From contig NC_134464.1 of NCBI RefSeq assembly GCF_047948215.1, positions 32,363,020 to 32,427,019 of the forward strand: a stretch of DNA of 64,000 bases. The letters are read 5' to 3'. This DNA is from Lycorma delicatula (lineage: Eukaryota; Arthropoda; Insecta; Hemiptera; Fulgoridae). The notes under the pieces are model-generated. The model did not search any database, was not told where the DNA came from, and worked only from the letters and a program-made list of their open reading frames with translations. The translations under genes were made by a program, and so were the position numbers. Positions 10,591 to 23,940 of the stretch are shown here, piece by piece (the first letter of the stretch is position 1; each line of letters opens with the position of its first letter).

Positions 10591-13500
10591 CTTTAAATTG
10601 GAATTTATTTTCTTTAAATATTTCAAGGTCAGCTTAATAGAAGACCTTTCTTTTTACTGTGTTTAACGTGTTGGTGCCATAGGTTGTTTATTACAAAAAT
10701 TACTTCTACTGTATTACCTTTTATTTTTCATTAATTTGAATCAATCAGTGAGGAGATACAGAAAGAATACAATATTTAAAAAAGCACTTTGTGAAAATTT
10801 TGACAGGAACGTGTGTGCGTGTTACCTTATCAAAAAATAAAAATAAATTAAAAAAATAAAATAAAAATGTTCGAAAATATTTAATATCATTAAATATTTA
10901 AAAAAAAAACATCAAAGGAGAAATTATATCTCTAAAATTTAATATTTCTAATATTATAAATATTTCTCTTACTTATGTTTTTTATTAAATATAGTTTCAG
11001 TAATAGGTTTAAAAATATTTCCTATCGTTAGAGAATATATTTAAATTATCTAAAAATCATTTCATTAATAATCTTTTTCAAAATAGCTTAAAAATATTTT
11101 TTGAGGTGTTTTATTATTAGATTAGAAAATATTAGAAAAAAATTTAATTAATAACTAATTTTGTACTTTTTATCGGTTTAAATAAATAATAAACATTTCT
11201 GTTGCTATTATTTCTCTTTTTGTAATAAAATTAATAAATAAGAAGAGTCGTAAACCTAAGATTTCAACTGTGTTATTTGTAGATGGGTTTTAATTTTTAC
11301 ATATGTAAAAATAACAATTAAGTTCAACAGTATCCTTGACTAAACGAGTGACACATAAATGAGCAGGATTTCAGTTTGACCTACACGAATTTGAATAATG
11401 TTTACTATTATTATTATTATTTTATTCAGTCTCATTCTGCACTCAATGGTTCAATTTTAATTTCATTTTTTGTAACGGAAATTCATCTGGCTTTTCCATT
11501 ATACGTATATTATTACCGTTTAACATTAGTGAATGATTTTCACTTTCCTGATATCATAGCTCTACAGCTATGGTGCGAGAAGGAAAGTATGGTAACCCAT
11601 ACTTTCAATGCAAAAATCCTGTTCGCCATTCTTTGACATGAAGAATAGGCTTTTTGCGTTTCTGGACGTTTCTTAAACCTGGAACCCCTAAAAAACACAA
11701 AAGTGATGGGGATGAAATGTACGTACTTAGATAAGTACGTATGTGTGTTCACATGTTTGAATTTTAATAACTTTTGACCAAATAAACCGATTTTAATGAA
11801 ATCTGGGACAGAGACTTGTGTATATGGGGCAATTTCTTAGTAAGAGTTTGGGTCAATATTTACCAGGAAAGGGATAAAGACTTTCTTTGGGATCGATTTT
11901 CTCAAAATTTAGCAAACATAACTCCATACTAAGTTCAGCACATTCTTACACGCTTATTTTACCACTTAATTAAAAAAAATGCCCCCAATTTTTCCCTTTT
12001 CCTAAAGATCGAAACAATATATTTTTCTGTTTATAGCGTATGTTTTATGTCTTCTTGGGTATAGTAGTAAAGCAAACGACCCCAAAAAAAATACTTTGGG
12101 AGCAATATTGGGGATAGGAGAGCCGATCAAAATAAATAATTATTGATTTTATGAATTTTACAATTTTTTGCTTTAAGTTTAAGTAATAATAAGGCCATTT
12201 TTAATAAGGCCAAGGAGGATGTGAGGTTGTGATGTGGTGAAGAGAGTGGAGGAGCGTGGTTTGTTAGACGAAGCGACCCAGGATAGGAAGGGTTGGAGAG
12301 TAGGATGCGGTAAATAACCGTAACGACTGTAAAAACTGCTAAATAATAATACAATAAAATTTCATCATAATATTCATACCTATTCTTCGGTAACTAAGAT
12401 TTCTATTCTATTTTGTGGTTGTACATTTTTCAGTGAAATTTGTTTAGCTTCATCCATTTAACATAGTAAATGTAGAAAAAAATTCTTGGAAGGTGATTTT
12501 CGATGTGGGAGAGAAGAAAAAAGTAAAAAAAAATCAATTTTTTAAACTTTTTTCATGTTTCATTATTCTTCTACTGAAGAGAACAAAAAACCAACGCCTG
12601 GTTACCACTTTGTTGTCAGCTTTTTTTAAAAGATATATATTAACTCGACAGAAAATTAAAAAAAAAGTCAAACTATTAAACTACTCAAAGAAAAAAACTG
12701 TTGGAAAACTGAGAAAAAATTAGTACTAATTCCTGCATTCCAGTAACCCATATCTAATGATCCAGAAAAGAACTCCTAACGTCTAATATCTATTTAAATT
12801 CGATTCTTCTTTATATCAAAACTCAAATTTAACGCCTTTTTTTTGTTAGGTAATATTTTGGTATGTTTCATTTTGTTTCTTTAGGCTCCAAGTAAAAAGG
12901 TCAGGATTTAAAGGATTGAAAAAAGAACATTTTTCAAGGTTTTAATTAACCTTGAAAAGCGATAATTAAACTAATTAACACTAATTAGCACTTGATTTCG
13001 TTGTTTAATAAATTAAATCGGGCCAGTACGAGTTTTATAACAAATTTTTCTATTTTTTCCTTATTATATGGAACGCTTAAACATTGTTTATTATCTACTA
13101 TTGTATATCTATTGTCTATTAAATATATTTAACATGTATTTTTTTTAAATAAAATTCTAAATTAATAACAGATTTTGATAATAGAAATGTAGTTTTACCT
13201 TTTTTTTTTAATATCAGTATCATTTTGTTGAAAACAGTTTTATTTATATTACAGAATTTTTTTTTTTGAGCGGAAGAAATGTTATCTGCGAGACTCTTAC
13301 CGTATGGTTTACATTACCATTATAATTTTTTCAGATATCACTGCGTTTTGTTAGATATTCTTTTATTTTTTTTATGAATTACTGATTGTTATCTTATGGA
13401 TTTATTATAAAAATTTATCGCCTTTCTAGAACAAACAAATATATATTTTTTGAATTTCTCGGCCAATTTTTTTTTGTTGATATTCTATCATTCACTTCAT

Positions 13501-13635
13501 ACCATATTTTTCCTTTTTTAATAAAACTAGTTAATGATCTTCACGAATCGATGATCCGTGATGTAATATTGCACTACTTTGTAAATGTAAACCTCGATTT
13601 TTATCGTATCCGTGAACACATTTTTTATATTATTA
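10591..13635. other. AT-rich stretch, no convincing gene
   Basis: Only short ORFs are present, all compatible with chance. The segment 11705-11990 (ATAACTTTTGACCAAATAAA, CCGATTTTAATGAAATCTGG) resembles non-coding 5' parts of Helitron-like elements, but no terminus was found. Confidence 0.35.
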
Positions 13636-13992
13636 TTAAATGAACTTTTTTTTTTTTCCATCAGTTAGTTCAAATAATTCTGATTGTAAAATAAAAATTT
13701 TACCCATCGAATTTATTTCTGTTTTATGTAACATATTTTTGTTGCCACATTTGCAATACTTTCTTATTGTTCGGGTTTTTTTATGTTTTATTAGCAGCTG
13801 TAATCTCTTGAAAAAACTAATACTTTTAATTTTTTTTAATGAAGTGATAGGAATTGAAAAAATTGTTTCATCTTCAATACTTTCATTTACGTAAGAGCAT
13901 TTACTATTAAAACAAGCTGCAATATATTTTCTTTTAAACTGTACTATTTCAAGTACATTATCAACTTTTTGTACGCTACCTAGTACTATCAA
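13636..13992 (-). other. Unidentified 118-codon ORF
   Basis: An ATG-started frame of 118 codons, lysine- and isoleucine-rich, with a short KYCKCGNKNML cysteine cluster near residue 80. No domain is recognised. The opposite strand is also open over much of this span, as low-complexity AT-rich DNA often is, so coding potential is doubtful. No promoter, splice or polyadenylation context supports it. Confidence 0.15.
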
Positions 13993-16214
13993 GTACTGCT
14001 ACCTAGTGGCACGATTCGTAAACCCACCTTTTTGAGGAACAAGTGACATATTCGAGTCCCACTATTCATCTAATGGAAGAAAAAACATTGTCTAACAATA
14101 TTTCAGGGATTTTTTAAAAGTAATCTTTTTTACAAAGCTGAATGAACTGAAATATAACGTTTTCTTGTTTATGTTTCAATTTTTTCAACTGTAAACATAG
14201 TTCGTTGACTTCGCCGTGCCGTCCAGTTTTCCAGTTCTGCGGAATCTTAACCGGCGAAGTTCTAACTTCTTAAAGAAGCAACTAAAATTGTAAAGGAGAA
14301 CTGGATGGATCGGTACAAAATTTCAATGTCAGGTATGTTGCGAATCTTTTTGTCGGACTTTCTGAAATTTCACGTCCCCTTGAGTCCAAAAAACGTAAAA
14401 AAAACCGCAGAAATTTCCAGAAGATGTTTTTATGGGTTAGCCGTATTTTGATTAATATCTCTGTAATCGCTCAAAAAATTTCTCTACGTGGGACATTGAT
14501 GACATTAAATTTAGGACAAAATTAAAAATGTACAAAAGTAGTTTTCACAATTTTGTATTTTTTCTTTTTATATATTGGTTGTAGGAAACTGAGCTTCAGT
14601 ACGAAGAAAGTACTTCTTTCAAAGTTTTACGTAATATTATTTAGGTAAGGGGATATTCAAAAGTATCTGTAAAAAAATTTTGGGCTAAGTATATCCCAGC
14701 TTTGGCCTGATTTCTTACCTCATCGGACAACGGGGAATCAAAACATCCGTATTTCCCCTACCGGCAAATGGTTTACAGTGGTTTACAGTGACCCGGGAGG
14801 TGTTGGCCAAATTTAAGAAACATATTCAGGATATAAAAGAAAACAAATAAGTTCACGTAAAAAAATGCTTGCGTTTTTTTCCCACCTGTCCGAAATTGTG
14901 CGGTTTTACAAAATTAATTTATATTCTAAAATCGGATTAAGATATTTTAATGAAATCTATTGAATACGTACCCAAAAATATCTTAGACGTTAAATACAAT
15001 GTTCAGCCTTTTAAATGACATCTTATTCGTTCAGATCGGTTGTCAAACGTTTAAGATACTGAAATTGTTTAACTGGATTGGAAAAATTATGCGTGAAAAC
15101 AAGAAAAATATTGTCAGATTGCATAATTTCTAGTTTGCACGTCTAACTACACTCAAATAAGGCGGTAATAAATTTCATTCTTTTTTTGTCAATACACAGT
15201 TTAAGTAAATTTCGAAATTTATTTAATAATTTTTTTTAATTCCTAATAATCTATGTTTTTCAATTTGAGGTTACTAATAAAAATTACACATGATTGATTT
15301 GAATGATGGTTAATTGAAGCCTAATGTTTTTACTAAAGACTGATTTTTTTTAGGAATTATACTCTACGTACAGTATAATTTTGATTATACAAATATCTTT
15401 TGATCAAGGAAGCCAAAAATTTTCACTGAATTGAAGCCAAAAATTTTCACTAACAATTTTTTTTTTGTTGATTACATTTTTAATAGTGCCTATTTTTTAA
15501 GGCAAAAAAGTACTTTAATGAAAGCAGTCAAATCAAAAAGCATAAATCTTTTTATTAAACAATTTTATCTTTTGTGTAACTGAACCATAAATATTATGTA
15601 ACTAAACCATTAATATTTAAAAATTTTATGGGGTATTTAAAATAAAAATCTGTCACGAGCAAAGTCGGTGATGTTATGAAATCCTTGTCCAGTTTTTTCT
15701 TTGTTTATGAAACATATTTTAGCATTTTTAATTAAATAGGTATTTTTATATATTCCGCACTGAACACATTAATATTCCACGATTTTTAATTATAAAAACC
15801 AAAAATAGGTTTGTATAAATATATTTCGTGACGTATTATGAGTATAATTTGGCCGTTACTTGCACATAAAACAAGTAGGAAACGTTGTTATATTGGCGAC
15901 CTCTTTTATTTAGATACGATCCGCGCTAGTAAAATTATAACCTTAATTAATTCTTTTTACCTGACAAAAAAAATTATAATAATTTTTTTAAAAATTATCG
16001 TTAAATGATTACAAAATTACAGTTTAATTACGCTAGTAGAAAACTTTTTGCATGATAATTACTGTTTGTAATTAGGAGAAAGAAACCCACAATATGTTAT
16101 TCTGCGCACGACAATTTTGAATGAACTAAATATATATATATATATAAAATGAAAAAAAGCTCATTTTCCCAAAGGATTCATAAGCTAAGCATTGCACGTA
16201 ATAGTCTAATCCTC

Positions 16215-16216
<2 letters not shown>
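13993..16216. other. Intergenic, no gene seen
   Basis: AT-rich. A moderately GC-richer patch lies at 14190-14400. The 10-mer GTTTACAGTG is tandemly duplicated at about 14770-14789. No family was recognised. Confidence 0.4.

Positions 16217-16242
<26 letters not shown>
16217..16242. repeat. (ATT)n microsatellite
   Basis: About eight ATT units. Confidence 0.9.
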
Positions 16243-16245
<3 letters not shown>

Positions 16246-16639
16246 ATTACTGAAATGAAACAACGAAGCACAGAATTTAAGTTTGCATATACAAATTCGA
16301 ATATGTAAACTATATCATTATTTTTAAGTATAATTAGGGAAGGAAAAATAGAGCGACACTAATACACCCAACTGGCTACTGATTAATGAATATATACCCT
16401 TTTCGTTAAAATTATACTGATGCAACGAAAATATAATTTTAATTAAACTTCACAAATATTCGTATGTATAAAACAGCTTTATAATAAAAAATTTCAAGGC
16501 ACTCGTGAAAAAATAAAAATTTACTATCTGTGTGTGGTCTGTTCATTTATGTTTGTAAGTTTTTTATTTGTTTATAATTTATTAAAGTTTTTAAGAAAAA
16601 TGAATGACAGCTAAATTTAATGATTTTTTCTATTTCAGT

Positions 16640-16642
16640 AAC

Positions 16643-16674
<32 letters not shown>
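16640..16674. repeat. (CA)n microsatellite
   Basis: About 17 CA units with one CG interruption. The following 16675-17760 holds no recognisable gene. Confidence 0.9.
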
Positions 16675-16679
<5 letters not shown>

Positions 16680-17929
16680 GTCTCTCTCATTATAGTATAA
16701 CTAATATTATATTACTGATTAGTTAAGCTAATAATTAAATCATCAGCCTAGCTCGTCCTGCTTTTGCAAATCATTTCGCTTTATAGTAAAATGACAAAGT
16801 CTTACTAATTACTTAAAGATACTAGAATTACAAAGGATAAACGATGTAAGCGAAACATCAAAAGAAGAAAAGTATTATTGAAAGTAAATTTGCCAATAAT
16901 AAACATAAGATAATTAGGAAGAAATATTAAAAAAAAACAACCTATTTTAAAGGAAAATAAGGGCAGCATGAAAGGTACAAAATTAAAGAATCGATATGAC
17001 TGAAATACGGTGTGTAAAACAAAAGTGGTGTGGTCTAATAAAAAAAACCAGTATGCGACCTGACGTGAAACCGTTATTAAAAAAAATTAAAAAAAATGGC
17101 ACAACCATTCTAGAGTGAAACATGCGTAAGAAGTGGTTTTCCACTTCCTTTTTTACTGAGCCGACTATATCCGCTGCATTATCAGTATACAAAGCTTGTT
17201 GAAATGCAGGTGATATTCAGTTCTACTCTAGAATATATATGCAATTATAGAATGAATATACAGGTGCAATTCACCATAGAGGCCGTACGTACAAAATGTT
17301 CATTACTCTAAGAGAAAGCAACTCTAAGTAATCTCAGATGTTTATATTGTTACAAACATGCAATGAGATGCAACTGACAGACAAAGAAAGTTGGTGAAAT
17401 AACTGATACAGTGAATATCGTAAGTGAAGCTGCTCCTCGAGATCGTAAAATATATCTCCGACAGTAGTAAGTATAATTATTTTCCGATAAAGTTTTTACT
17501 GCTTAATTTTACAAAACTAAAACATTTTTTTTTAAGAACAGACTTTATCCAGGGTTAATATAATTTTAAAAATTGTCAAATAAGTAGGATTACATTAAAT
17601 AAATTTTTAAAAAGTAACTTTTATTTAAATAACCCGTAATATTTTTCTATGAGTTGACTTTAAATAATTGTATAATAAGTTAATTAGTGAATCTTAAAAC
17701 AACGTTGATTTTTTAAAAATTATAAAAAATATATACATACAATAAATATTTAAAAAAAATCTATCTACAGAAAAAAATCCCTTTCGGCACGCCGAAATGC
17801 GGAGATAGATTTCACCGGTGTTAAATAGGGGGAAAAAATTTTCACCTTTAACTTAACGAAAAACTTCAAATTTACTCAATACAATAGTTGCATGTGAAAA
17901 AAAGTTTCACATATTTAGCATACGATAAG

Positions 17930-18310
17930 TCCCAACTCTTCTTACAATTCCAGCAAGATTTTGGTCATCCGTTGCCGTAAGGACTGGTTATATCAAAAAT
18001 TGTTTCAGACAAAAGTTTTAAGTAATGTTTAGAGGACTAACGACCACTTTAAACCGATTCGATACTGTGCGTGTTAAGGAAAGTACGATTTTTTTTTGTC
18101 TTCGAAACCCCATATTTTCCATCTCCTGAGCCAATAGTTGGTGATATCAAAAATATACTTAGATAAGTTTTGGGCCCTTATCCAAAGAGTAGTTGGAACT
18201 TCAAATGAATTCGATATTTTACTTAATAAGAAAGTTATAGCGATATATTTTTTTTGAAAAAAAAACCCCATTTCCACCTCCACGGTCCAATGTTGGCCAA
18301 TAACAAACTA
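17930..18310 (+). repeat. Degenerate ~153-bp tandem repeat
   Basis: Two adjacent stretches follow the same order of landmarks about 153 bp apart. The landmarks are GATTCGATA (18056) / AATTCGATA (18208), a T-run, AAACCCCAT, CCATCTCC / CCACCTCC, and CAATAGTTGGTGATATCAAA / CAATGTTGGCCAATAACAAA. A weaker third unit precedes them from about 17930. Unit identity is low. It could be the decayed internal repeat of a larger mobile element. Confidence 0.45.
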
Positions 18311-18499
18311 GACCGAGAGATTTTTCGTTATATTTTATGTAACAATTTGAAAGAGATTGGCGTAAACTTACGGCAGTTATCGTGTCTACAAGAAAGTGAA
18401 ATATATATTTAAACTTTTGAACTAACGATGGTTTTGTGGATAGGGATTGTGAAACGCGAAGATATGTCAAATTTTCCGGAAGTTGAAACATAGCACCCG

Positions 18500-19300
18500 T
18501 TACAATAAGTAGCGATCTTATGAAATCTCCCTAACAAGGCAAAGAGAGTACATTTATTTACGTTAGAATACTTCACATGTTTTTTTAACCACTATTTAGT
18601 ATTTTGTATGTTTCAAAAGTTTATATTTTATAAAATAATATAAAATAACTGTGTATGGTTGAAATGGGAAGAATTTTCTTTTTGTCTTCTCCGTTTTAAT
18701 AAATTAGTTTTTAACATTTAATAAAATTACTTTCCCGAGGAATATAGCTAGAATAGGTATATTAAAGAGGAAAATATGGTGATCCTGCTAAAAATAGGGT
18801 ATTAGGTTTTTTACAAATCTTTACGTTTTAGGGTCCAACTATTTCATCTAGACCAAAAAACATACGTATACTTGAATAACTTTAGAAAAATACTCGTATT
18901 TTTTTAAATATACTCCCCACCTATAAATAATAATTTTTTTTTTTTTGTTCAACATCATATTTATTTATTTTTTTCAGCACTTAGAGCTATTAAAAGTAAA
19001 GTAATTTTTTAAATTTATTTATTGGTCGCAAATTTAAATAAACAAAGTTTCAACCACTACAGATTTCATGATACTTATAAATTTCTAAAAGTTAGCAATA
19101 CGCGCATAAAGTGTTCAAGTAATTTATTTTAAGTCCTTAATTACATATTACAACAATTTGAAAAAGTTTTTTAAGACGTAAAATTTTAAAAGTAATATTT
19201 TATTTATTGTTTTTAATATCTTTTTATTTATAATCACATCAACAATTAAAATCATTAGTGACTGAAGTGTAACTGTAAATTTACCGGTAAACTATAAGAG
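18500..19300. other. Intergenic; short shared motif
   Basis: The segment 18832-18862 (GTCCAACTATTTCATCTAGACCAAAAAA) is repeated almost exactly at 28314-28341, where it sits between two inverted family-A copies. Otherwise nothing was seen. Confidence 0.4.
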
Positions 19301-19309
19301 TCTATTATA

Positions 19310-19445
19310 TAGACTCAGGCCGAGCTTTCCTGAGATGTGCGGTTAACTGAATCCCAATCACCAAAGAACACCGGTATCCACAATCTAGTATTCGAATCCA
19401 TATAAAAGTAACTGCCTTTACTAGGATTTGAACCTAACACCTCCC
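19310..19445 (-). repeat. SINE family 2, partial copy
   Basis: On the minus strand it runs from a B-box-like TTCAAATCCTAGTAAAGGCA through the GATTGTGGATACCGGTGTTC body to TTAACCGCACATCTCAGGAA. The A-box end and the 3' tail are missing. Confidence 0.75.
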
Positions 19446-19984
19446 TGTAATATTTTATAAGTAATATTTTTCATTTCCTATTTAAAATAATGATTTAATT
19501 AAAAAATTTAGTTACCAAAAATGTTTTCTAATCGTCTTAATACATTTTTGTTAGTTTTATAAAAATATTAAATTTATTTTATTACAAAAATAAAAGTCAG
19601 AACCTTAATATTTGAATTGCCAAAACTTTTTCCAATAAAAAAGTTGTACAAGATATATTGTACGTATGACTTGACCGGCGTAGCCGGGAGTCATCCAATA
19701 CTTTGCCAGCTTTTCTTTCTCTTTTATTTAAAATATAAAAGAGATATATAAATTATTAAACTAAACTTGTAAATGGATAATTTTTTTTTACATTTATCAC
19801 CGGAAGAGGTAAAATTAAAACAGAAAAATTAACCTTATAGTTCATATATTTTTGAACTAGAATTTCATGATTTAAGCCATTTGAATTCAATATTTTTCTC
19901 ATACGAATAACATTTTTAACTATTTTTTTCTTTGAGGATAGGTCTACAAGAAATGTGCAAACATCATTTCATGTAGTTTATTTC

Positions 19985-20799
19985 TTCTTCTTATTCTTAA
20001 TCTTCCAGAAGCACTTTGTTCATACGGAATGTTAACTTTTCTTTTTTCAGTTTTTTCTTTTCACCTACAGGAATATTTAATTCAGAAATTTTCTTTCTGT
20101 ATTCTTTTTGATCTAGACAGTCATTTCCTGTAATGTTGAACTTTTTGAGCTCTTCTTTCATCTGCTTAACATAGTCACTTTGACCTTTAAAATTCCAGAG
20201 TTTATTGAATATTTGTTTGTTTATCCTTGTTTGGTTCATTCGGATCATGTGTTAATAGAATTTTAGTTGTCGTTTTCTTATTGCGACTTCCAGTTCTTCA
20301 ATTTTATCGTATATCTTTTTATTTGAACTCTGTGTTCTACTTGGACCATAAGTCCTTAAAATTCTTCTTTCTATACTGAGTAAATTTTCTATTGCAATTA
20401 AATTTGTAGCTTCCATGCCGTACAAAATTACTGGTCTTACAACTCATTATAATCCCTTAATTATCCATTTATAGAAAGGTTCTTTTTATTGTAAACAAAT
20501 TTTTGTGTAAAAGTTTAGTCGTTCTAATTTGTATTTTTTGGTCTCAATTACTTGCTTATCTGCTCCGTTTCTACTAATTATTTCTCTAAGATTTTTAAAT
20601 TGGACCGTGATCTTAATTTCACTATACTAAATAACGGCTTTCTTGAATAAAGCCTATTGTCTTTTTTTGATATTTATTGGCATTTCTGGCTTTGAAAAGG
20701 ATATCTGCAAGTCTAATTTTTCAGCTACTTTCAATCGATTAATTTGATTAATTGCTTCTTGTTTTGATTTTGTAAAGAGTAGTGTGTCATTTTAGTTGT
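19985..20799 (-). pseudogene. LINE reverse-transcriptase fossil (palm to C-terminus)
   Basis: Minus-strand frames, joined across indels, give NDTLLFTKSKQEAINQINRL and EKLDLQISFSKPEMP (just after the YxDD catalytic box). Next come FKNLREIISRNGADK (motif E region), VVRPVILYGMEATNLI, SIERRILRTYGPSR and RKRQLKFY. The last open frame, ending at 19997, is RMNQTRINKQIFNKLW with VKQMKEELKKFNITG. The order palm, FxxLGxxI, RPxxLYGxE, R+ILR, +RLxFYGH is that of non-LTR reverse transcriptases. The tail resembles RTE-like elements, though the clade is uncertain. At least three stops are present. It is interrupted on its upstream side by the Helitron-like termini at 20801. Confidence 0.7.
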
Positions 20800-20800
20800 A

Positions 20801-20894
20801 TACTAGCTACGGAGGCTTGCCGTACGCAAGCCCTGCAGCTAGTATAAAGCGTGCTTAGCTGCGGAGGCGTGACTACGGCACGCTCTGCGACTAG
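20801..20894 (+). mobile_element. Two Helitron-like 3' termini in tandem
   Basis: First terminus: stem GGCTTGC/GCAAGCC (20814-20832, loop CGTAC), then CTGCAG and CTAG (20839-20842) followed by T. Second: GGCGTG...CACGC stem-like arms, then CTAG at 20891-20894 followed by T. A short hairpin about 6-10 nt before a CTRR end inserted before T is the defining 3' end of Helitrons. ACTAGCT/AGCTAGT also pair around the first hairpin. No 5' end was assigned. Confidence 0.5.
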
Positions 20895-21052
20895 TTCCTC
20901 CGGGCGGGTTGCCCTGACGGGCGGCATCTCGGAATGGGATTATTAGGTGTTCATAATTGATTACCTCTTGAGTAAAAATATTTTTTTTTTTTAATTATAA
21001 GGCTTTATATAACCAATGTTAATTAGAAATTTAACTCTAGAAATTGATAATA

Positions 21053-21511
21053 TCGAATCAAGATTTTCCACTAGTGATCGGTACATAACGGTGCCCTACA
21101 TTTTTGCAATAGTTAAGTGATTTAATTTCCGGATAACCGAGATTCGGTCGATCAATAGTGTACCCGATGTGTTAAACAGTTAGTGCTCAACCTGCTGATA
21201 CATATGCCGCTTTAATCGTGAAAATCGGACGAGCGGTTGCCGAGATATTACGGTAGCATCCCATCGTATCCCGTCATGGGGGTCGAAAGATCTGACAAAG
21301 CGCTAGGACCGGCCGTTTTCGAGATATTTGCGATTTTCGTCAGAAAATTCGGATTCGGTTAAAGTATTAAATTTTCCAAAAACTTCAATATATATATATA
21401 TATATATACGGTATATTGATTTATAATAATATAACAATTGTACACCTGACCACCACGAGATGTGTACTAACGAATCGGGATTTTCCGCTAGTGATCGGTA
21501 CATTCCGGTGC
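21053..21511 (+). repeat. Pair of ~40-bp direct repeats, 418 bp apart
   Basis: The segment at about 21054-21093 (core CTAGTGATCGGTACAT) recurs at about 21472-21512 in the same orientation. Both copies contain GATTTTCC-x-CTAGTGATCGGTACAT, then CGGTG. The DNA between is GC-richer than its surroundings (GAGCGGTTGCCGAGATATTA) and resembles non-coding mobile-element sequence. It could be one and a bit units of a satellite. Confidence 0.5.
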
Positions 21512-21617
21512 TAACCTAAGGGGACGCACACATACACACTCTTAGAAAAGTCGTTTTGTAGAGTAAAATTATTAAACTTTCTATATAAATTTTAGAAATG
21601 TAAATAATGTCTTACAA

Positions 21618-21754
21618 TTTTTTTTTAGTGAGATGTTCAGGCATCGACTACTATGATTATTTAGCCCGAATGGAAAAGTGTATGAAAAATGACCAGGATT
21701 CGAACCCAGGACCTCCGGGTAAAAAGGCTGAGATGCTACCACTCGCGCCGAAGT
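21618..21754 (-). repeat. SINE family 1 (tRNA-derived), tail X
   Basis: On the minus strand the head reads GGCGCGAGTGGTAGCATCTC (A box) and GGGTTCGAATCC (B box), then CATTTTTCATACACTTTTCC. The tail is GGGCTAAATAATCATAGTAG. Both pol III promoter boxes are intact, so it is SINE- rather than gene-like: there is no tRNA acceptor stem. Confidence 0.8.
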
Positions 21755-23940
21755 AATTCCATATAAGATAATGTGTTATAATTTTTGAAATATTAATATA
21801 ACAGAATAACTGTGATTCTTAGGGCCCATATGTTTCAATAGTAAAAGTAGATAAGGAGCTAACCATTCCTTATGGATGTTAAAAAAAACCTCATACATCT
21901 TTTACGGAAACTATAGCCTCGTTCTACGTATCATTTTAATCTGCCTTAATGAAATAAAATTGTTGGCGTAAAAAAAAAAATCAAAAAAATCTCCGCTCCG
22001 TTAACAACAGAGGCCATTTAAATATAAGCAACAACTTATCTTCAGTTTCAATGGCTTGGTAATAATATTATAAAAATATATCGAAAGATTTTATTTTAAT
22101 CTTTTCAGGATGTAAACATATAAAGTTAATTTATGCAGAGGCTTCATCCGGGTGATCTAGTACGCAAATAAGTTTTTTTTTTTTTTATGTAAGTTCTGAG
22201 GCAAACTCAGTTACATAAGAACTTTGCCTAAATACTAAATACTTTCTGACGAGTGTACCTTAATAAAAAATGCATAAATGAGTAGAATTTGGACATTTTA
22301 TTATATTTTTTTATTGAAGGAAGTAGATCAGGCTAGAAATTTAAAAACTTCCGTGAAGAAGAAATATGACCAGTTGGAAGAACAATTAATTGATGGAAAT
22401 GCAGATCTAAATCTAATTTTTATATTGGAGGCTTATCTTCCCACACTGCTAGTTGACTGAAAGTATGATTTAATGCAAAATTTGATAACGACTGGCTGGT
22501 AGACACATGATCTAGTTTAGCAATCACCATGTGCTTCAGATCTAACTCTTCTTGATTGTTATCATAGGTTCAGATAACATAATTCATGATCTTCGATTAC
22601 GATTCAGGCTGTGTAACAAGATATTTTGAAACCAGTAAAAAGGACAAACGGAACCGGAGTTATGATTTCGAAATGAAAGATTTAATTTTGAATCTATTGA
22701 TTTGAATATCTAGCTTTTAGTAATATTAATAAAAATTGGTAATTTTCTCAGCAAAAATATGTATTTATTAAAAAAAGATTAATAAATAAATTAGTTTAAA
22801 TTAATTTTTAATTGTTCATTCATAACGAAGAGAAAAAAGTTATAGATATGTTTTTCCCTTCATTATATTAATTAATTATTGTTCATAAATTAAATCAATT
22901 AGAATTCATAAATTTTACATCAAAATTTTAGGATTTTTTTTTTTATAAAAAATAAATTTTTGAATTCAAATTTGCCGAATCTTTATTTTAAATATACTAA
23001 AACAAAAATATGTAGTATTATATATATATATATGTTAATACTAGCATGGTAAAATATAATGAAATCTGAACGTATATTGGTGAACTATAGTGTAGATTAC
23101 CATCATTTGATCAGAGTTAATGGAAAAATGACACTTGTATCATTAAAACTACTAGAATGATATATAACTCGATATATTGCCAATTTAAAATACATAATTC
23201 GATTCCTGTGAGGAAGGTTAGTTTCCCAATTTTAACATTGTAAAATAAGTGCCCCCAGGGTAATTATTTTGTCAATTTTAAATTGAAAAACCGCACAATT
23301 TAATTTGCAATTAGGAAAATATTATGGGACGTAGTTTGCATTCAACTAAGATTTATTTCTTTAAAAAAAATATTTTTTCTTTATTTATACTTTTATTTTT
23401 ACTGATAAATTATACATAAAATAAATATGAATAATGATAATAATCCATTTAAATAGCAATTTACGGTGGAGGAGAATTTAGGAGTTTCATACTGACAGAT
23501 CAGTATATAGAATACTCTGTATTATGTAACAGTTTTAAAAAGATCTGTTATTTATATTTTGAAAGAAAGAACAAAAGAAAAATGTGGATTTCTATTACAA
23601 GAAAACAAGAGTAAAATATATATATTCATATTAAAACAGAATAGCTGGAATATTTCTTTTTAATAAAGGCTCATCACTTCATTTACTATATGGTACATAA
23701 GATATTTCAGAAATTTCAACTCGGTGGAAAAAGAGTGTAATAATAACGCATATCATTTTAAAATACTGTCGCGGGAATTTTTAATTAATAATAAATAATA
23801 TTCTACTGTATTCTCCATTTGTATTCGCCTCCTTACAGAACTTTTATAAAAGAAGAAGTAAAGATTATTCGCGAAACAATTTTGCAGACAATAATAATAA
23901 ACGAAGAAACAACTGAAAAAAAAACTCTTAAAAACCGTTT
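21755..23940. other. Intergenic, no gene seen
   Basis: AT-rich. A small imperfect hairpin (ATGTAAGTTCTGAG ... CTCAGTTACAT) lies at 22187-22217. The 60-codon ORF at 22278-22460 has no recognisable domain. Confidence 0.4.

Noticed and set aside
10426..10626. 66-codon ORF with a His-Thr repeat
   Set aside because: It is a translation of the GT microsatellite and purine tract.
14190..14800. Possible MITE or gene fragment
   Set aside because: GC-richer patches and a GAACTGGATGG / CCAGTTTTCC pairing are too weak to define ends or coding sequence.
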